Assembly: GCF_029623755.1 (NCBI RefSeq)
Contig: NZ_CP121106.1
Span: 2,422,352 to 2,486,351 of the forward strand
Length of the DNA stretch: 64,000 nucleotides
Direction of reading: 5' to 3'
Origin: Altererythrobacter sp. CAU 1644
Lineage (GTDB): Bacteria; Pseudomonadota; Alphaproteobacteria; Sphingomonadales; Sphingomonadaceae
A program made the translations under genes and the position numbers. Positions 38,884 to 50,900 of the stretch are shown piece by piece. Numbering within the stretch: position 1 is the first letter of the stretch; each line of letters begins with the position of its first letter. The notes under the pieces are model-generated. The model ran no database searches. It was not told the origin of the DNA and saw only the letters and a program-made list of their open reading frames with translations.

Positions 38884-39732
38884 TCAGGCAGCCTTGGCGG
38901 GCTGGAGGTAGCCGAGCAGCGTGGCGAGCTGCGCCTTCAGGTCCTTGCGGTGCACCACCATGTCTACCATGCCGTGCTTGTGCAGATATTCGGCGCGCTG
39001 GAACCCCTCGGGCAGTTTCTCGCGGATCGTGTCCTGGATCACGCGCTGACCGGCAAAGCCGATCAGGCAGCCCGGTTCGGCGATATGGACGTCGCCCAGC
39101 ATGGCATAGCTGGCGGTGACGCCGCCCGTGGTCGGATCGGTCAGGACGACGATATAGGGCAGGCCTGCTTCCTTCAGCCGCCGGGTCATCACCGTCGCTT
39201 TGGGCATCTGCATCAGGCTGAGAATGCCTTCCTGCATCCGCGCACCGCCGGCTGCCGTGCAGACGATATAGGCGCACTTGCGGGTCAGGGCGCGCTCTGC
39301 GCCGGCGCAGAAGGCCGTCCCGACCGCCATGCCCATCGATCCGCCCATGAAGCCGAAGTCCTGTACGCCCACGACCGCCGGATGCCCGTCGATGGTGCCC
39401 GATCCGACACTGAAGGCATCGGCATGCGGATTCTTGGCGCGCGCCTGCTTAAGGCGGTCGGTGTATTTCTTGGTGTCCTTGAACTTGAGCGGGTCTTCAG
39501 TGACCTCGGGCTGTTCAAGGACGTCGAAACCTTCGTCGAGCAGCAACGCCAGCCGTTCGTCGGCGCCGATGCGCCCGTGGTGTTCGCAGCGCGGGCAGAC
39601 CGAAAGATTGTCCGCATATTCCTTCTGAAACAGCATCTCGTGACACGAGGGGCACTTGATCCAGAGGTCCTTCTCGGTGCTGCGCTTGGGCAGCCAGCCG
39701 ATCGAATTGCGGACGCGGGTAAACCAGTTCAT
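38884..39732 (-). CDS. accD: Acetyl-CoA carboxylase carboxyltransferase subunit beta
   Basis: 282 aa. A four-cysteine zinc ribbon at the N-terminus (Cys27, Cys30, Cys46, Cys49) and a crotonase-like carboxyltransferase domain with [17 protein letters not shown]. With AccA it moves CO2 from biotin to acetyl-CoA, the first step of fatty-acid synthesis. The start overlaps the trpA stop by 4 nt. The trpA-accD-folC order is common in alphaproteobacteria. Confidence 0.96.
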   Translation of the reverse strand: MNWFTRVRNSIGWLPKRSTEKDLWIKCPSCHEMLFQKEYADNLSVCPRCEHHGRIGADERLALLLDEGFDVLEQPEVTEDPLKFKDTKKYTDRLKQARAKNPHADAFSVGSGTIDGHPAVVGVQDFGFMGGSMGMAVGTAFCAGAERALTRKCAYIVCTAAGGARMQEGILSLMQMPKATVMTRRLKEAGLPYIVVLTDPTTGGVTASYAMLGDVHIAEPGCLIGFAGQRVIQDTIREKLPEGFQRAEYLHKHGMVDMVVHRKDLKAQLATLLGYLQPAKAA

Positions 39733-40544
39733 GCGCCAATACCTTTCGCGGGGGCCTTTGCCGCAGAATGCACCGCTTCGGCAAGCGCGGAGGTGAGTTC
39801 GCGCAGCTTCGCGGGCGCCTCAATGCCATGCTCGCCAACCAACTCGACCAAGGCAGAGCCGACCACGACGCCGTCGGCCACCTTGGCGATTTCGGCAGCC
39901 TGTTCCGGAGTGCGGACGCCGAACCCCACCGCGACCGGAAGCGCGGTCGATTGCTTGATGCGGCTGACATTGGCATCGATTGATTCGATCGCGGCCTGCT
40001 GCTTCCCGGTGATCCCGGCCACCGAAACGTAGTAGACAAAGCCCGAGGAGCCTTCGAGCACCTGCGGCAGTCGCCCGGCGTCGGTGGTGGGCGTGGCAAG
40101 CCGGATCATGTCGATCCCGGCTTCGCGTAGCGCGGGGCCGAGCGCGTCGTCCTCTTCGGGCGGGATATCGACGCAGATCACGCCGTCCACTCCGCAACCC
40201 TTGCATTCGCCGGCGAACCATTCGGCACCCCGACGCACCATCGGATTGGCATAACCCATCAGCACCAGCGGAACGTCGGCGTGACGGGCGCGAAACTCGT
40301 TGGCGATCATCAGGACGTCGCGCGTCGTCGTGCCCTTGCCGAGCGAGCGCAGGTTCGCTGCCTGGATTGCGGGGCCATCGGCCATCGGATCGGTGAAAGG
40401 CATGCCCAGTTCGATCACATCGGCGCCGCCCGCGACCAGCGCGTCGAGATTGGCCGCAGTGTCGCCATCGCCCGCGGTGATGAAGCAGACGAGTGCGGGG
40501 TGCGGCTTGGCGAAGGCGTTGGAGAGGCGGCTGGATTCGGTCAT
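39729..40544 (-). CDS. trpA: Tryptophan synthase alpha subunit
   Basis: 271 aa. TIM-barrel with the catalytic acids Glu45 (VIELGMPF) and Asp56 (TDPMADGP). It cleaves indole-3-glycerol phosphate and channels indole to TrpB. In most bacteria trpA directly follows or overlaps trpB; here 430 bp with a repeat and a small membrane-protein gene lie between them, so coupling with trpB is lost. Confidence 0.96.
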   Translation of the reverse strand: MTESSRLSNAFAKPHPALVCFITAGDGDTAANLDALVAGGADVIELGMPFTDPMADGPAIQAANLRSLGKGTTTRDVLMIANEFRARHADVPLVLMGYANPMVRRGAEWFAGECKGCGVDGVICVDIPPEEDDALGPALREAGIDMIRLATPTTDAGRLPQVLEGSSGFVYYVSVAGITGKQQAAIESIDANVSRIKQSTALPVAVGFGVRTPEQAAEIAKVADGVVVGSALVELVGEHGIEAPAKLRELTSALAEAVHSAAKAPAKGIGA

Positions 40545-40554
40545 TTCGAGGCAA

Positions 40555-40700
40555 GAATTCCTACAGGATGGAACACATGGAACACAGTCCTATGGGCCCA
40601 AAACTCTTCGCCGATCTGGGCGGGGATTGCGTCATAGTTCCAATGGCTTGAGGCGGTTTTCATGCGTGTCGTATGGCATCGTTGTAGGAGTGTAGGACAG
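40555..40700. repeat. Dispersed intergenic repeat, copy A
   Basis: 146 bp between trpA and the 90-aa gene. One end has GATGGAACACATGGAACAC (40567-40585), identical to copy B at 58441-58459; flanking bases (GAATTCCTAC, GTCCT) are also nearly shared. The other end has TGTAGGACAG (40691-40700), again shared. The two ends carry a near-inverted pair (AGTCCTA and TAGGACAG). The middle differs from copy B. In the transcribed (minus) direction both copies have the same orientation. Confidence 0.72.
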
Positions 40701-40705
40701 CTGGG

Positions 40706-40978
40706 TCACTTCAATAGTCTTGTGAAGGTTGCCAGTATCGCGAAGGCGACGGTCATCAATCCAGCCCATATCAAGATATGACTAAGCTCAGTTTGCGTTT
40801 CTGACGCAAGAGACAAACCCAATCGAACGCCTAAAAAGATTGGAAATCCGAAGACTAGCCAAAAAAGTCCACGTCGCGGCTGGTATGGCAGTTGCAAGCG
40901 AAGAAATGTAACCGTCTGAGACTCGCTGACCTTCTCCGGCCTGCGCTTTTTCCGCGAGCGATTGCGCCTGCGGGTCAA
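40706..40978 (-). CDS. Small membrane protein of unknown function inserted between trpB and trpA
   Basis: 90 aa from a TTG at 40978 overlapping the trpB stop (TTGA). Very basic N-terminus ([16 protein letters not shown]), then two hydrophobic helices (about 37-56 and 68-87), so probably an inner-membrane protein with a cytoplasmic positive tail. No family is recognised. The region is clearly less GC-rich than its neighbours and uses rarer AT-ending codons, suggesting recent arrival. It is followed by repeat copy A. A non-coding origin cannot be ruled out. Confidence 0.55.
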   Translation of the reverse strand: MTRRRNRSRKKRRPEKVSESQTVTFLRLQLPYQPRRGLFWLVFGFPIFLGVRLGLSLASETQTELSHILIWAGLMTVAFAILATFTRLLK

Positions 40979-42189
40979 ATCTCCACTCCCAGCTTCTCAG
41001 CCACGGTGAAAATGTCCTTGTCACCGCGTCCGCACAGGTTCGCGAGGATGATGCTGTCATCGGGCATTTCCTTGGCGCGCTTCGCCACCGCTGCAATGGC
41101 GTGGCTGGGCTCGAGCGCGGGGATGATGCCTTCGGTCCGGCAGAGCAGCTGGAACGCGTCGAGCGCTTCCTCGTCGGTGACGGCGGTGTATTCGACGCGG
41201 CCCATGTCCTTGAGCCACGCGTGCTCTGGCCCGATGCCGGGATAATCCAGCCCCGCGCTGATCGAGTGGCCTTCGGTGATCTGGCCGTCCTCGTCCTGCA
41301 GCAGATAGGTCTTGTTGCCGTGGAGGATGCCGGGGAAGCCGCCGAGCAGCGACGCCGCGTGCTGGTCTCCGTCGAGGCCGTACCCGGCTGCCTCGACTCC
41401 GAGCATCTTCACGTCGGGATCGTCGAGGAAGGGGTGGAACAGGCCGAGCGCGTTCGATCCGCCGCCGATCGCCGCCACCAGCAGGTCGGGCAGGCGGCCG
41501 GTGCGGCTGAGCATCTGCGCCCGCGCTTCCTTGCCGATCACGCTCTGGAAGTCGCGCACCAGCTCGGGATAGGGGTGCGGGCCTGCCGCTGTGCCGATGA
41601 TGTAGAAGGTGTCGTGGACGTTGGCGACCCAGTGCCGCAGCGCTTCGTTCATGGCGTCCTTCAGCGTCGCCGCGCCCGCCTTGACCGGCACGACCTCGGC
41701 GCCGAGCAGCTTCATGCGGAAGACATTGGGTGCCTGCCGCTCGACATCGGTTGCGCCCATGAAGATGATGCAGGGCAGGCCGAAGCGGGCGCAAACGGTG
41801 GCCGTGGCAACCCCATGCTGGCCCGCGCCGGTTTCGGCGATGATCTTGGTCTTGCCCATGCGCATGGCGAGCAGGATCTGCCCGATGCAATTGTTGATCT
41901 TGTGCGCGCCGGTGTGGTTGAGCTCGTCGCGCTTGAACCAGACCTGCGCGCCGTCCAGCGCCTCGGTCAGCCGCTCGGCGAAATAGAGCGGGGAAGGGCG
42001 CCCGACGTAATGTTCGAGCAATTCGTCGAACTGCGCCTGAAACGAAGGATCGGCCTGCGCCGCGCGATATTCCTTCTCGAGATCGAGCACGAGCGGCATC
42101 AGCGTTTCGGCCACGAAGCGGCCGCCGTAATCGCCGAAATGCCCGCGTTCATCGGGCATGTTGCGGAATGAGTTGGGTTGGTCGGTCAT
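40975..42189 (-). CDS. trpB: Tryptophan synthase beta subunit
   Basis: 404 aa. The PLP lysine is Lys97 in HTGAHKINN, with the phosphate-binding GGGSNALG glycine loop later. It condenses indole with serine. It starts 7 nt after trpF. The stop overlaps the TTG of the 90-aa gene. Confidence 0.97.
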   Translation of the reverse strand: MTDQPNSFRNMPDERGHFGDYGGRFVAETLMPLVLDLEKEYRAAQADPSFQAQFDELLEHYVGRPSPLYFAERLTEALDGAQVWFKRDELNHTGAHKINNCIGQILLAMRMGKTKIIAETGAGQHGVATATVCARFGLPCIIFMGATDVERQAPNVFRMKLLGAEVVPVKAGAATLKDAMNEALRHWVANVHDTFYIIGTAAGPHPYPELVRDFQSVIGKEARAQMLSRTGRLPDLLVAAIGGGSNALGLFHPFLDDPDVKMLGVEAAGYGLDGDQHAASLLGGFPGILHGNKTYLLQDEDGQITEGHSISAGLDYPGIGPEHAWLKDMGRVEYTAVTDEEALDAFQLLCRTEGIIPALEPSHAIAAVAKRAKEMPDDSIILANLCGRGDKDIFTVAEKLGVEI

Positions 42190-42196
42190 TTGTCTC

Positions 42197-42829
42197 TCAA
42201 GCTGAGAGAGCCGCTTTGCAGAAGGCGCGGATCAAGTCCACATCCTTGACGCCCGGCGCGCTCTCCACGCCTGACGACGTATCGACCAGCGGGGCGCCCG
42301 TTGCGCGGATCGCGTCGGCGACGTTCGCTGGAGTGAGCCCCCCGGCGAGGCCCCAGTCGACCTGGTGGTCGTGCCCTTCGAGCAGTTCCCAGCGAAAGGT
42401 CTCGCCATTGCCGCCGGGAAGCTCCTTCGCCGGGGCATCGAACAGGAGGCGGTCGACCTTGCCGTGGAACTTCGCGCAGCGTTCGAGCGTGCCGGCATCC
42501 TTGAGGCCGAGCGCCTTCCAGCACTCGATTCCGATCTTCTCGCGGATCAGCCCGATCCATTCCGGCGTCTCGCTGCCATGAAACTGGAGGATGTCGGGCC
42601 TGACTTGCTCAATGCCCTTGCTTACCGTCGGCACGTCGGCATTGGCGGTCAGCAGCACGGTCTTGACGCGCGCGCCGGCAATGTACCGCAGTTCGGCGGC
42701 CTGCTCGAGGCTGACATGGCGCGGGCTCTTCTCGAAATGGACAAAGCCGACATGCGTCGCACCCGCTTCGATGGCGGCTTCGAGCGCTTCGGGGGTTGAA
42801 AGCCCGCAGATCTTGATTTGAACCGTCAT
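42197..42829 (-). CDS. trpF: Phosphoribosylanthranilate isomerase
   Basis: 210 aa TIM barrel. The general base cysteine sits in [12 protein letters not shown] and the general acid in LLFDAPAKE. It carries out the third step of tryptophan synthesis. It lies 8 nt behind pyrF and 7 nt before trpB. trpC, trpD and trpE are not in the window. Confidence 0.95.
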   Translation of the reverse strand: MTVQIKICGLSTPEALEAAIEAGATHVGFVHFEKSPRHVSLEQAAELRYIAGARVKTVLLTANADVPTVSKGIEQVRPDILQFHGSETPEWIGLIREKIGIECWKALGLKDAGTLERCAKFHGKVDRLLFDAPAKELPGGNGETFRWELLEGHDHQVDWGLAGGLTPANVADAIRATGAPLVDTSSGVESAPGVKDVDLIRAFCKAALSA

Positions 42830-42837
42830 TGTCGGAC

Positions 42838-43512
42838 CTACAGCGTCGCCTCGATCGCGCGCGCGGCGGCTTCGGGATCTTCGGCGCGGCTGATCGGTCG
42901 GCCGATGACGAGCACGCTGGCGCCGTCATCGCGCGCCTGCCGCGGGGTAACGACGCGCTTCTGGTCCCCTGTTGCCTTGCCGCCGGGGCGCAGGCCGGGA
43001 ACGACGAAGAACCCGTCCTTCCACTGCTTGTGAACCGCCTTCACCTCCTGGCCCGAGCAGACGATGCCGTCGAGCCCGGCATCATGCGCCAGTTCGGCGA
43101 GCCGCATGACCTGGTCGTGCGCACTGCCGTTGACGCCGGTGCGAGCAAGGTCGCGCTCGTCGAGGCTGGTGAGCATGGTTACTGCCACGACCTTGGTATT
43201 TTCCGCAGCCGCAGCCTTGGCATCTTCCATCATCGCGCGACCGCCGGCTGCGTGGATCGTCACGATCGCCGGTTCGAGGACGTGGATCGCCTGCATAGCA
43301 CCGGCTACGGTGTTGGGAATGTCGTGCAGCTTCAGATCGAGGAAGATCGGCAGGCCGACATGCGCGATTTCGTGGACGCCGTGGTGGCCATGCGCGCAGA
43401 AGAATTCGAGGCCCAGCTTGACCCCGCCGATATGCGATTTGACCTTTTGGAGCAGCGCCTTGCCCGCGTCGATCTGCGGGACGTCCAGCGCCAGAAAGAT
43501 TGGGTTGCTCAT
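42838..43512 (-). CDS. pyrF: Orotidine 5'-phosphate decarboxylase
   Basis: 224 aa. The catalytic DLKLHDIPNTV (Asp59, Lys61, Asp64) is diagnostic. It makes UMP, the last step of pyrimidine synthesis. The start overlaps the lapA stop by 4 nt, and trpF follows, placing a pyrimidine gene within a tryptophan operon, which is usual in this lineage. Confidence 0.96.
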   Translation of the reverse strand: MSNPIFLALDVPQIDAGKALLQKVKSHIGGVKLGLEFFCAHGHHGVHEIAHVGLPIFLDLKLHDIPNTVAGAMQAIHVLEPAIVTIHAAGGRAMMEDAKAAAAENTKVVAVTMLTSLDERDLARTGVNGSAHDQVMRLAELAHDAGLDGIVCSGQEVKAVHKQWKDGFFVVPGLRPGGKATGDQKRVVTPRQARDDGASVLVIGRPISRAEDPEAAARAIEATL

Positions 43513-43892
43513 GCGTCCTTCGAAGGTGTCAGCGGTTCATCGCTGGTAGGGGTTTCGTTCGCCTCCGTAGCGGCAGGGGCCGGTGCGGGGGCAGGGTCAG
43601 GGGTGGTCTCCGCAGTCGCGGTGGGCGTGGGTGCGTGACGCGCGAGAGCCGAGGATTTCACTGCATTCTCAAGCGACTGGATCCGCCGGCCCTGCTGCCA
43701 CTTGACCCCGCGATGGACTAGCCACATCGGGATGAGGCCGAGCAGGAAAGCCACGATCACCAGCGCCGGCACCTTGGTTTCGAGTACGAGATCGCTCCAC
43801 AACGTCACTTCGACCGGTTTCCAGTTCAGCGCCGAAAACGCCAGCAGGACGACCAGGATCAGGATCCAGACGATTGTGCGAACGACCTTCAT
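43509..43892 (-). CDS. LapA-domain (DUF1049) inner-membrane protein
   Basis: 127 aa. Two transmembrane helices (about 5-23 and 43-62) of the LapA_dom type, then a cytoplasmic Ala/Pro/Thr-rich tail (TAETTPDPAPAPAPAATEAN). In E. coli LapA (YciS) helps LapB/FtsH control LpxC; whether this alphaproteobacterial member does so is unknown. It is the first gene of the pyrF-trp run. Confidence 0.8.
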   Translation of the reverse strand: MKVVRTIVWILILVVLLAFSALNWKPVEVTLWSDLVLETKVPALVIVAFLLGLIPMWLVHRGVKWQQGRRIQSLENAVKSSALARHAPTPTATAETTPDPAPAPAPAATEANETPTSDEPLTPSKDA

Positions 43893-43978
43893 GCTTTCTT
43901 CCCCCGCGCTCTGCTGCGACTGATCGCGAAACTAAGGCATTTGGCGCGCGAGTCTAGGCACTTGGCCGGAACCCGGTC

Positions 43979-45289
<1,311 letters not shown>

Positions 45290-45462
45290 CAAGAACTCCG
45301 ATGAGATAGGAAAACCGTGACGCGCCGCTATGCTCTGGGCGGGCGAATGGCAAGGGGCGATGGTCGCTGGAAGTCCGATACGCCCCTGCAAACTGTAGAC
45401 GTGGCCGTAGAGTTCCGGGCACCGATGTGACGCAACCATGGGATGGGCGAAGGTCAAACAGG

Positions 45463-46452
45463 ATGAGTGACGCGGAGACAACGCAAGACCAGCAGGTCCC
45501 ACCTGCCGAACGAACGCTCCTGCGCAGGCTGGTGAGAATCTACACCGGCAGTGCCGTTGTATTCTGGCCGTTCACTGATCTCGCCATGCGTTTCTTCGTC
45601 GCGCTACCCTATCTTCGGTCGGGCCTGATCAAGGCGAACGACTGGGACAAGGCGGTCTTTCTCGCGACAGAGGAATATCCGGTCAGCTGGATGGCACCGC
45701 AGGTTGCGGCTGCAACTGGTCTTGGAATCGAGTTGCTGGCGCCGCTGTTATTGCTCTTGGGTTTCCTGACCCGTCCGGCGGCCTTTGCCCTGGCAACGCT
45801 TACCATCGTCTCACAAGCCGTCTATATCCCTACGACCACAAACCTAATGCTCATCGCCATCCTGATCTGGTATGTGTTTTTCGGACCAGCTGCCATCTCG
45901 GTCGACCACTGGTGGGCGCGGAATGATCGCTTCGAGAGCGACTGGTTTGTGAGAAATGCGCTGCGGCTGGGAGCATGGAGTCGCAAGCATATCGCGCCCT
46001 ATTTGCTTCTCGCGATGCGATGGTGGCTAGGCATTTCGCTGTTGGCGCTCGCTGACGTGTTTGAGCCATCTATCGGGTTCGCGACGTGGCTCCCCATTAC
46101 CAGCTTCACAGGCCTGCCCAACTGGATCGCGATCTTGTTCGCGGCATTGCTGTTCACTGGAACGGCGGCCAGCCCAGTTTCCTATATTCTCACATTCTTG
46201 ATTGCCGCCTTCATGTTCGCCGACGTCCATCCTGATGTGACTTTCTATCCAGTATTGCTGCTTGGCCTCTACGATGCGCGAGGAGCCGGGCCGTTTTCGC
46301 TCGACAATGCAGTCGAGAGGTGGATCGAGCGGAAGTTCCCCGCCACGGCAAGCAGCACAATCGATCCTGACGACTGGCTTGGTGTGCTCAAGCAATGGAA
46401 GGTGGCTTCTTGGCAGCGCTATCTGGACTTCAGGGCCAAGCGCCAATTCTAG
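45463..46452 (+). CDS. DoxX-like multi-pass membrane protein
   Basis: 329 aa from the ATG at 45463; the frame is open from 45427. A DoxX-type core of four helices (ALPYLRSGLIKANDWDKAV, ATGLGIELLAPLLLLLGFLTR, ATLTIVSQAVYIP, LMLIAILIWYVFFGPAAIS) is followed by further helices (about 185-275) and a soluble tail. DoxX proteins are linked to thiosulfate:quinone oxidation or redox stress in some species, but many have no known role. The 3' end overlaps the convergent NRDE gene by 23 nt. Confidence 0.75.
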   Translation: MSDAETTQDQQVPPAERTLLRRLVRIYTGSAVVFWPFTDLAMRFFVALPYLRSGLIKANDWDKAVFLATEEYPVSWMAPQVAAATGLGIELLAPLLLLLGFLTRPAAFALATLTIVSQAVYIPTTTNLMLIAILIWYVFFGPAAISVDHWWARNDRFESDWFVRNALRLGAWSRKHIAPYLLLAMRWWLGISLLALADVFEPSIGFATWLPITSFTGLPNWIAILFAALLFTGTAASPVSYILTFLIAAFMFADVHPDVTFYPVLLLGLYDARGAGPFSLDNAVERWIERKFPATASSTIDPDDWLGVLKQWKVASWQRYLDFRAKRQF

Positions 46453-47191
46453 GCCAGCCAAAACCGATCTCGGTTTCACCGGTTGGCCGCCCCGAAGCGT
46501 CAAATCGGCGCTCTACGATCCGCCCGATGCCTTCGCGATCGACGGTGACGACAGTTGAGCAGCGCGTGCCGTAGAGCGAGTGACGGATAAAGGGCGGCGT
46601 TTCGCTGGGTTCGATGGCGACGTCCGATGGCGTGATTGGTTGGGTTCCGAAAGCGTCGAGGCTGTCATCCGCGAGTACGTCGAACAGCGGCGCGAAGCCG
46701 GAATCTTCTTCGCCGAGCCAATCGAGCATAGCGCCCTTCGACTGCAACGTCTTCGCCCATGGTTCGTCCAGCCGCCCGTTCGAGAGCCCGTAGATTCCGT
46801 GCGGCAGATTAGCGGCGGTGTCCTCTGGCCGGTTGGTGAGGAATCGCGCCTGTGACCCCGAGATCTCGATGATGTTGAACGGGTTGTACTGCTGCAGGTC
46901 GTCCCCGTCGTGCTTTCCGGCGAGCAATCCCGTCACCAGTTCCCCGCGCGATCGCCGCGACGGATCGGGCGCGCCATAGCCGCGCAAGTTGGTCACCAGC
47001 ACGAACCGTCCTGCCTCTGTCACCCCGAGCCAGGTCCCGCCCGATTGCAGGTCGCGCCCGGCGATGACGCCTTCTGGGTCGTCCCAGCGGGCGAGCGGGG
47101 CGGCGGGGCGCTGATGGAATTCGTCGCGATTGCCGATCGCGACCAGTTGCCAATCCGGATGGGCATTCCAGGCGACGGCGGCGACGCACAC
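46430..47191 (-). CDS. NRDE family (TANGO2-like) protein
   Basis: 253 aa. It begins Met-Cys (MCVAAVAW), the N-terminal cysteine that would become an Ntn-hydrolase nucleophile, followed by the eponymous AIGNRDEFHQRP and later LVTNLRGYG and YGLSNGRLDEPW. Eukaryotic TANGO2 is implicated in heme or lipid handling; the bacterial function is unknown. It starts 3 nt after radC, so the two are co-transcribed. Confidence 0.85.
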   Translation of the reverse strand: MCVAAVAWNAHPDWQLVAIGNRDEFHQRPAAPLARWDDPEGVIAGRDLQSGGTWLGVTEAGRFVLVTNLRGYGAPDPSRRSRGELVTGLLAGKHDGDDLQQYNPFNIIEISGSQARFLTNRPEDTAANLPHGIYGLSNGRLDEPWAKTLQSKGAMLDWLGEEDSGFAPLFDVLADDSLDAFGTQPITPSDVAIEPSETPPFIRHSLYGTRCSTVVTVDREGIGRIVERRFDASGRPTGETEIGFGWPRIGAWP

Positions 47192-47194
47192 GGC

Positions 47195-47920
47195 CTAGAT
47201 CAGACCCTTCGAACGCAAGCTGACATGACCCCCGCGTCCGATGATCACGTGGTCGTGGACCGTCACGCCGAGCAGGCGCCCGGCCTCCGCGATGCGTTGG
47301 GTAATCTGGATGTCGGCACGGCTGGGCTCGGGATTGCCGCTGGGATGGTTGTGAACCAGGATCAAAGCGCTCGCGCCGACATCCATCGCGCGGCGAATCA
47401 CCTCGCGCGGGTGGATCGCGGCTTCATCGATTGAACCGTCGCCGACGTGATGATCGTCGATCAGCCGGTTGCGCGTATCGAGGTAGAGCACGCGGACGCG
47501 CTCGACGGTCAGGTGGGCCATGTCGATGCTGAGGTAGTCGAGCAGTGCCTGCCAGCTTCCCAACACCGGCTGCTCCCGCACTTCGGCGCGGGCCATGCGG
47601 CGGGCGGCCAGCGCCACGCTCTTGAGCGCGGCTGCGGATGTCTCGCCCACGCCCTTGACCTGTTGCAGCGCGCCGGGATCGGCATTGAGCACGCCCGCCA
47701 GCGAGCCGAACCGTGCCAGCAGTGCCTTGGCCACCGGCTTCGTGTCACCCTGGCGTATCCCTGCAAACAACAGATATTCGAGGACTTCGTAGTCCGCGAG
47801 CGCCTCCGCCCCGCCACGCAACAGACGCTCGCGCAAACGCGCACGGTGCCCGGTCCCGCCATGGTCCGCTGCGGATTTGCCAAATTTTTCTTCAGCTTGC
47901 GGCAACCTTTCCCCCGTCAC
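47195..47920 (-). CDS. radC: RadC family JAB-domain protein
   Basis: 241 aa from a GTG at 47920; a TTG at 47998 would overlap the divergent ydbH start and is less likely. An N-terminal helix-hairpin-helix part (LQQVKGVGETSAAALKS) and a JAMM/MPN metal site VHNHPSGNPEPSRAD (His-x-His-x10-Asp). Despite the name, a direct role in DNA repair is disputed for the family. It leads the two-gene radC-NRDE operon. Confidence 0.87.
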   Translation of the reverse strand: MTGERLPQAEEKFGKSAADHGGTGHRARLRERLLRGGAEALADYEVLEYLLFAGIRQGDTKPVAKALLARFGSLAGVLNADPGALQQVKGVGETSAAALKSVALAARRMARAEVREQPVLGSWQALLDYLSIDMAHLTVERVRVLYLDTRNRLIDDHHVGDGSIDEAAIHPREVIRRAMDVGASALILVHNHPSGNPEPSRADIQITQRIAEAGRLLGVTVHDHVIIGRGGHVSLRSKGLI

Positions 47921-47976
47921 GTTGTTGCATTGCTTGCATTGCCTTTCGCTGGCTAGACGCGCAAGAGTGGGACGTA

Positions 47977-50900
47977 ATGGCGGACGCCGAAGAGCCAATT
48001 TTAGAACCCGAGTCTTCGCGTCGCCTCTGGCCGAGGCGCAAACGTTGGCGCACGCTGATCGTATTTTGCGCCCTTATTTTCGGCGGTATCCTGCTCGGCT
48101 GGCTGTCGCGCGAGCGCATCGCGACCAACATCATCGAAGATCAATTGCAGCAGATGGGGCTGCCGGCGACCTATGATGTCGGCGAGATCAGGCCGGACCA
48201 CCAGGTGCTCGAAAATGTCGTGATCGGCGATCCCGACCAGCCGGACCTCACCATCGAGCGCGTCAAGGTGCATCTGCGCTATCGGTTCGGCACCCCGGCC
48301 ATCGGCAGGGTCGAACTGGTGCGGCCGCGCCTGTTCGGCAGCTATCGCAAGGGCAAGCTGAGCTTCGGATCGCTCGACCCGGTGATCTTCGCGGAGAGCG
48401 ATGAGCCGCCGGGACTGCCCGACCTCGATCTGCTGCTGGTCGACGGACGCGCTCTGATCGAAACAGATTATGGCCCGATCGGCATCAAGGCTGAGGGCGA
48501 AGGCGAACTCGACGATGGTTTCCGCGGCATTATTGCGGCGGTTGCGCCCAATCCTGCAGGGGGTGGGTGCCGCGCGGAACGCGCAAGCCTTTATTCTCGG
48601 GTGGTCGTGGGCGGAGGCAAGCCGAAGCTGGAGGGCCCATTGCGGCTCCGCTCGCTCATCTGCGAGCAGGGGCCGCGGGTTGCCGGGCTCGATACCCAGG
48701 TCGAGGCGGTGATCGACAAGGATCTGGCGGGACTAACCGCGACTGTCGGCGTCGATGGCAAGCGGCTGGGATATGCTGACTACACCGCCCGCGCGCTGGG
48801 CGGGTCGGTGGTGATCGACTGGCGCAAGGGGTTGCTCAACGCCAAGTACGATCTTGCCGCGCGGTCATTCGATAGCCCGCAAGTGGGGCTCGATCGGCTC
48901 GCGCTCGAAGGGAACTTGCGCGCCCGCAACGACTTCGACCGCGCCGAACTGGAGGCCAAGCTTGCCGGTGAGAGCCTGGCATTGGGCCCGGCGTTCAACG
49001 AAACCCTGGCTGGGTTGAGAGAAAGCGGGAAGGACACCCTGCTCGCGCCCCTGCTGGGCCGCATGCAGACAGGATTGGCTAACGAGCTGCCCGGAGGCGA
49101 GATCTTCGGCGAGCTGTCCCTGCGCAAGTCCGGCAAGAGGTACAGCGGTGCGGTGCCCAATTTCCGCATCGAAGGCGCTAGTGGCGTCACCCTGTTCGCG
49201 CTGTCGCAGGCGCAGTTCAGCACGCAGGGCGAGGGCGCGCCGCGGCTTACCGGGAACATCTTTACCGGCGGGGCCAATATTCCGAATATCAGGGGCCGGA
49301 TGGAGCGCGGCTCGAACGGCGCGCTGGCTATGCGTTTGAGGATGGAAGAGTTCGGCGCCAGGGATAGCGCGCTTGCGATCCCCGAACTGGTCATCTCCCA
49401 GTCCCCCAATGGTGCGCTTGGATTTGCCGGAGAGGTGCGGGCCACTGGCCCTATTCCGGGCGGGGCCGTGCGCTCGCTGACCCTGCCGGTAAGCGGCAAC
49501 TGGTCGGCCGCCGGTGGGCTGTCTATGTGGCGCAAGTGTACTGACATTCGCTTCGACCAGCTGAGGCTGGCCGATCTTTCGCTTGCGAGGCACGGACTCA
49601 GGCTCTGTCCCTCGAGCGGAAACCCCATCGTCAAATACGATCGGGGCGGGCTGAAGGTGGCCGCAGGTATTCCGGCGCTCGACCTCAGTGGGTTGCTGGC
49701 GGACACCCCCCTCAGGCTGCGGAGCGGGGCGATTGGCTTCGCCTGGCCCGGGGCCATGTCGGCCAAGAACGTGGATATCGCCCTGGGTCCGGCGCCGACG
49801 GCCAGCCGGTTCACGATCAGCGAGCTTGATGCAACCTTCGGCGACGAGATCGGTGGTCGCTTCAACGACGCCGACGTCTCGCTCGACGCAGTTCCGCTCG
49901 ACCTGCGGAACGTCCAGGGCAACTGGCGCTATGCCGGCGGGGTGCTGGCGATCAACGATGCCAACTTCCGTCTCATCGACCGCGAGGCCGAGGCACGGTT
50001 CAAGCCGCTCGAGGCACGCGACGGCTCGCTGACCCTGCAGGACAACATCATCGACGCGCAGGCGGAGTTGCGCCATCCCGGCAGCGACAGGATCGTTACC
50101 GCAGTGACGATTCGTCACAACCTCGGCACGAGCTCAGGCTTTGCCGATCTCGATGTCGCGGGGCTGAAGTTCGACGAGGCTCTCCAGCCAGAGGATCTGA
50201 CCGAACTGGCCAAGGGCGTGATCGCTCTGGCCGACGGTACGGTGACGGGTACCGGCCGGATCGACTGGAACGAGCGCGAAATAACAAGCTCGGGAGCCTT
50301 TTCCAGCGATGGCATCGACTTTGCGGCTGCCTTCGGGCCGGTGAAGGGCGCGAGCGGGACGATTGTATTCGACGATCTGCTCAACCTCACGACCGCGCCG
50401 GGGCAGACGCTCAAGATCGCCTCGGTCAACCCCGGGATCGAGGTCTTCGACGGAGAGATTTCGTTCGATTATCGCGACGGGCAGTTCCTGTCGGTGCGCC
50501 AGGGCACCTGGCCCTTCATGGGCGGAACGCTGACCCTCCGCCCGGTCGATCTCAACCTCGGCATCAGTGAGCAGCGCAGCTATGTCTTCGTGATCGAAGG
50601 GCTCGATGCAGGTGTTTTCGTCGCCAAGATGGAACTCGGCAACATCAGTGCTTCCGGCACTTTCGATGGTGAAGTGCCGATCACCTTCGACATCGACGGC
50701 AATGGCAAGATCGATGGCGGACAGCTGGTCTCACGTCCTCCTGGAGGAAATCTCTCTTACGTCGGCGAACTGACCTACGAGGACATGGGGACGATGGCGA
50801 ATTTCGCCTTCCAGTCGCTCCGCTCGCTCGATTACCAGGTCATGACCGTGAACATGAACGGCAATCTCGCCGGCGAAATCATCACCGAAGTCCGGTTCGA

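Noticed and set aside
41101..42171. A 356-codon plus-strand open frame opposite trpB
   Set aside because: Antisense shadow of trpB, with no ribosome site or domain.
43530..43620. Pro/Ala-Pro repeat in the LapA-like protein as a possible microsatellite
   Set aside because: The codons vary and it is a common low-complexity cytoplasmic tail in this family, not a slippage tract.
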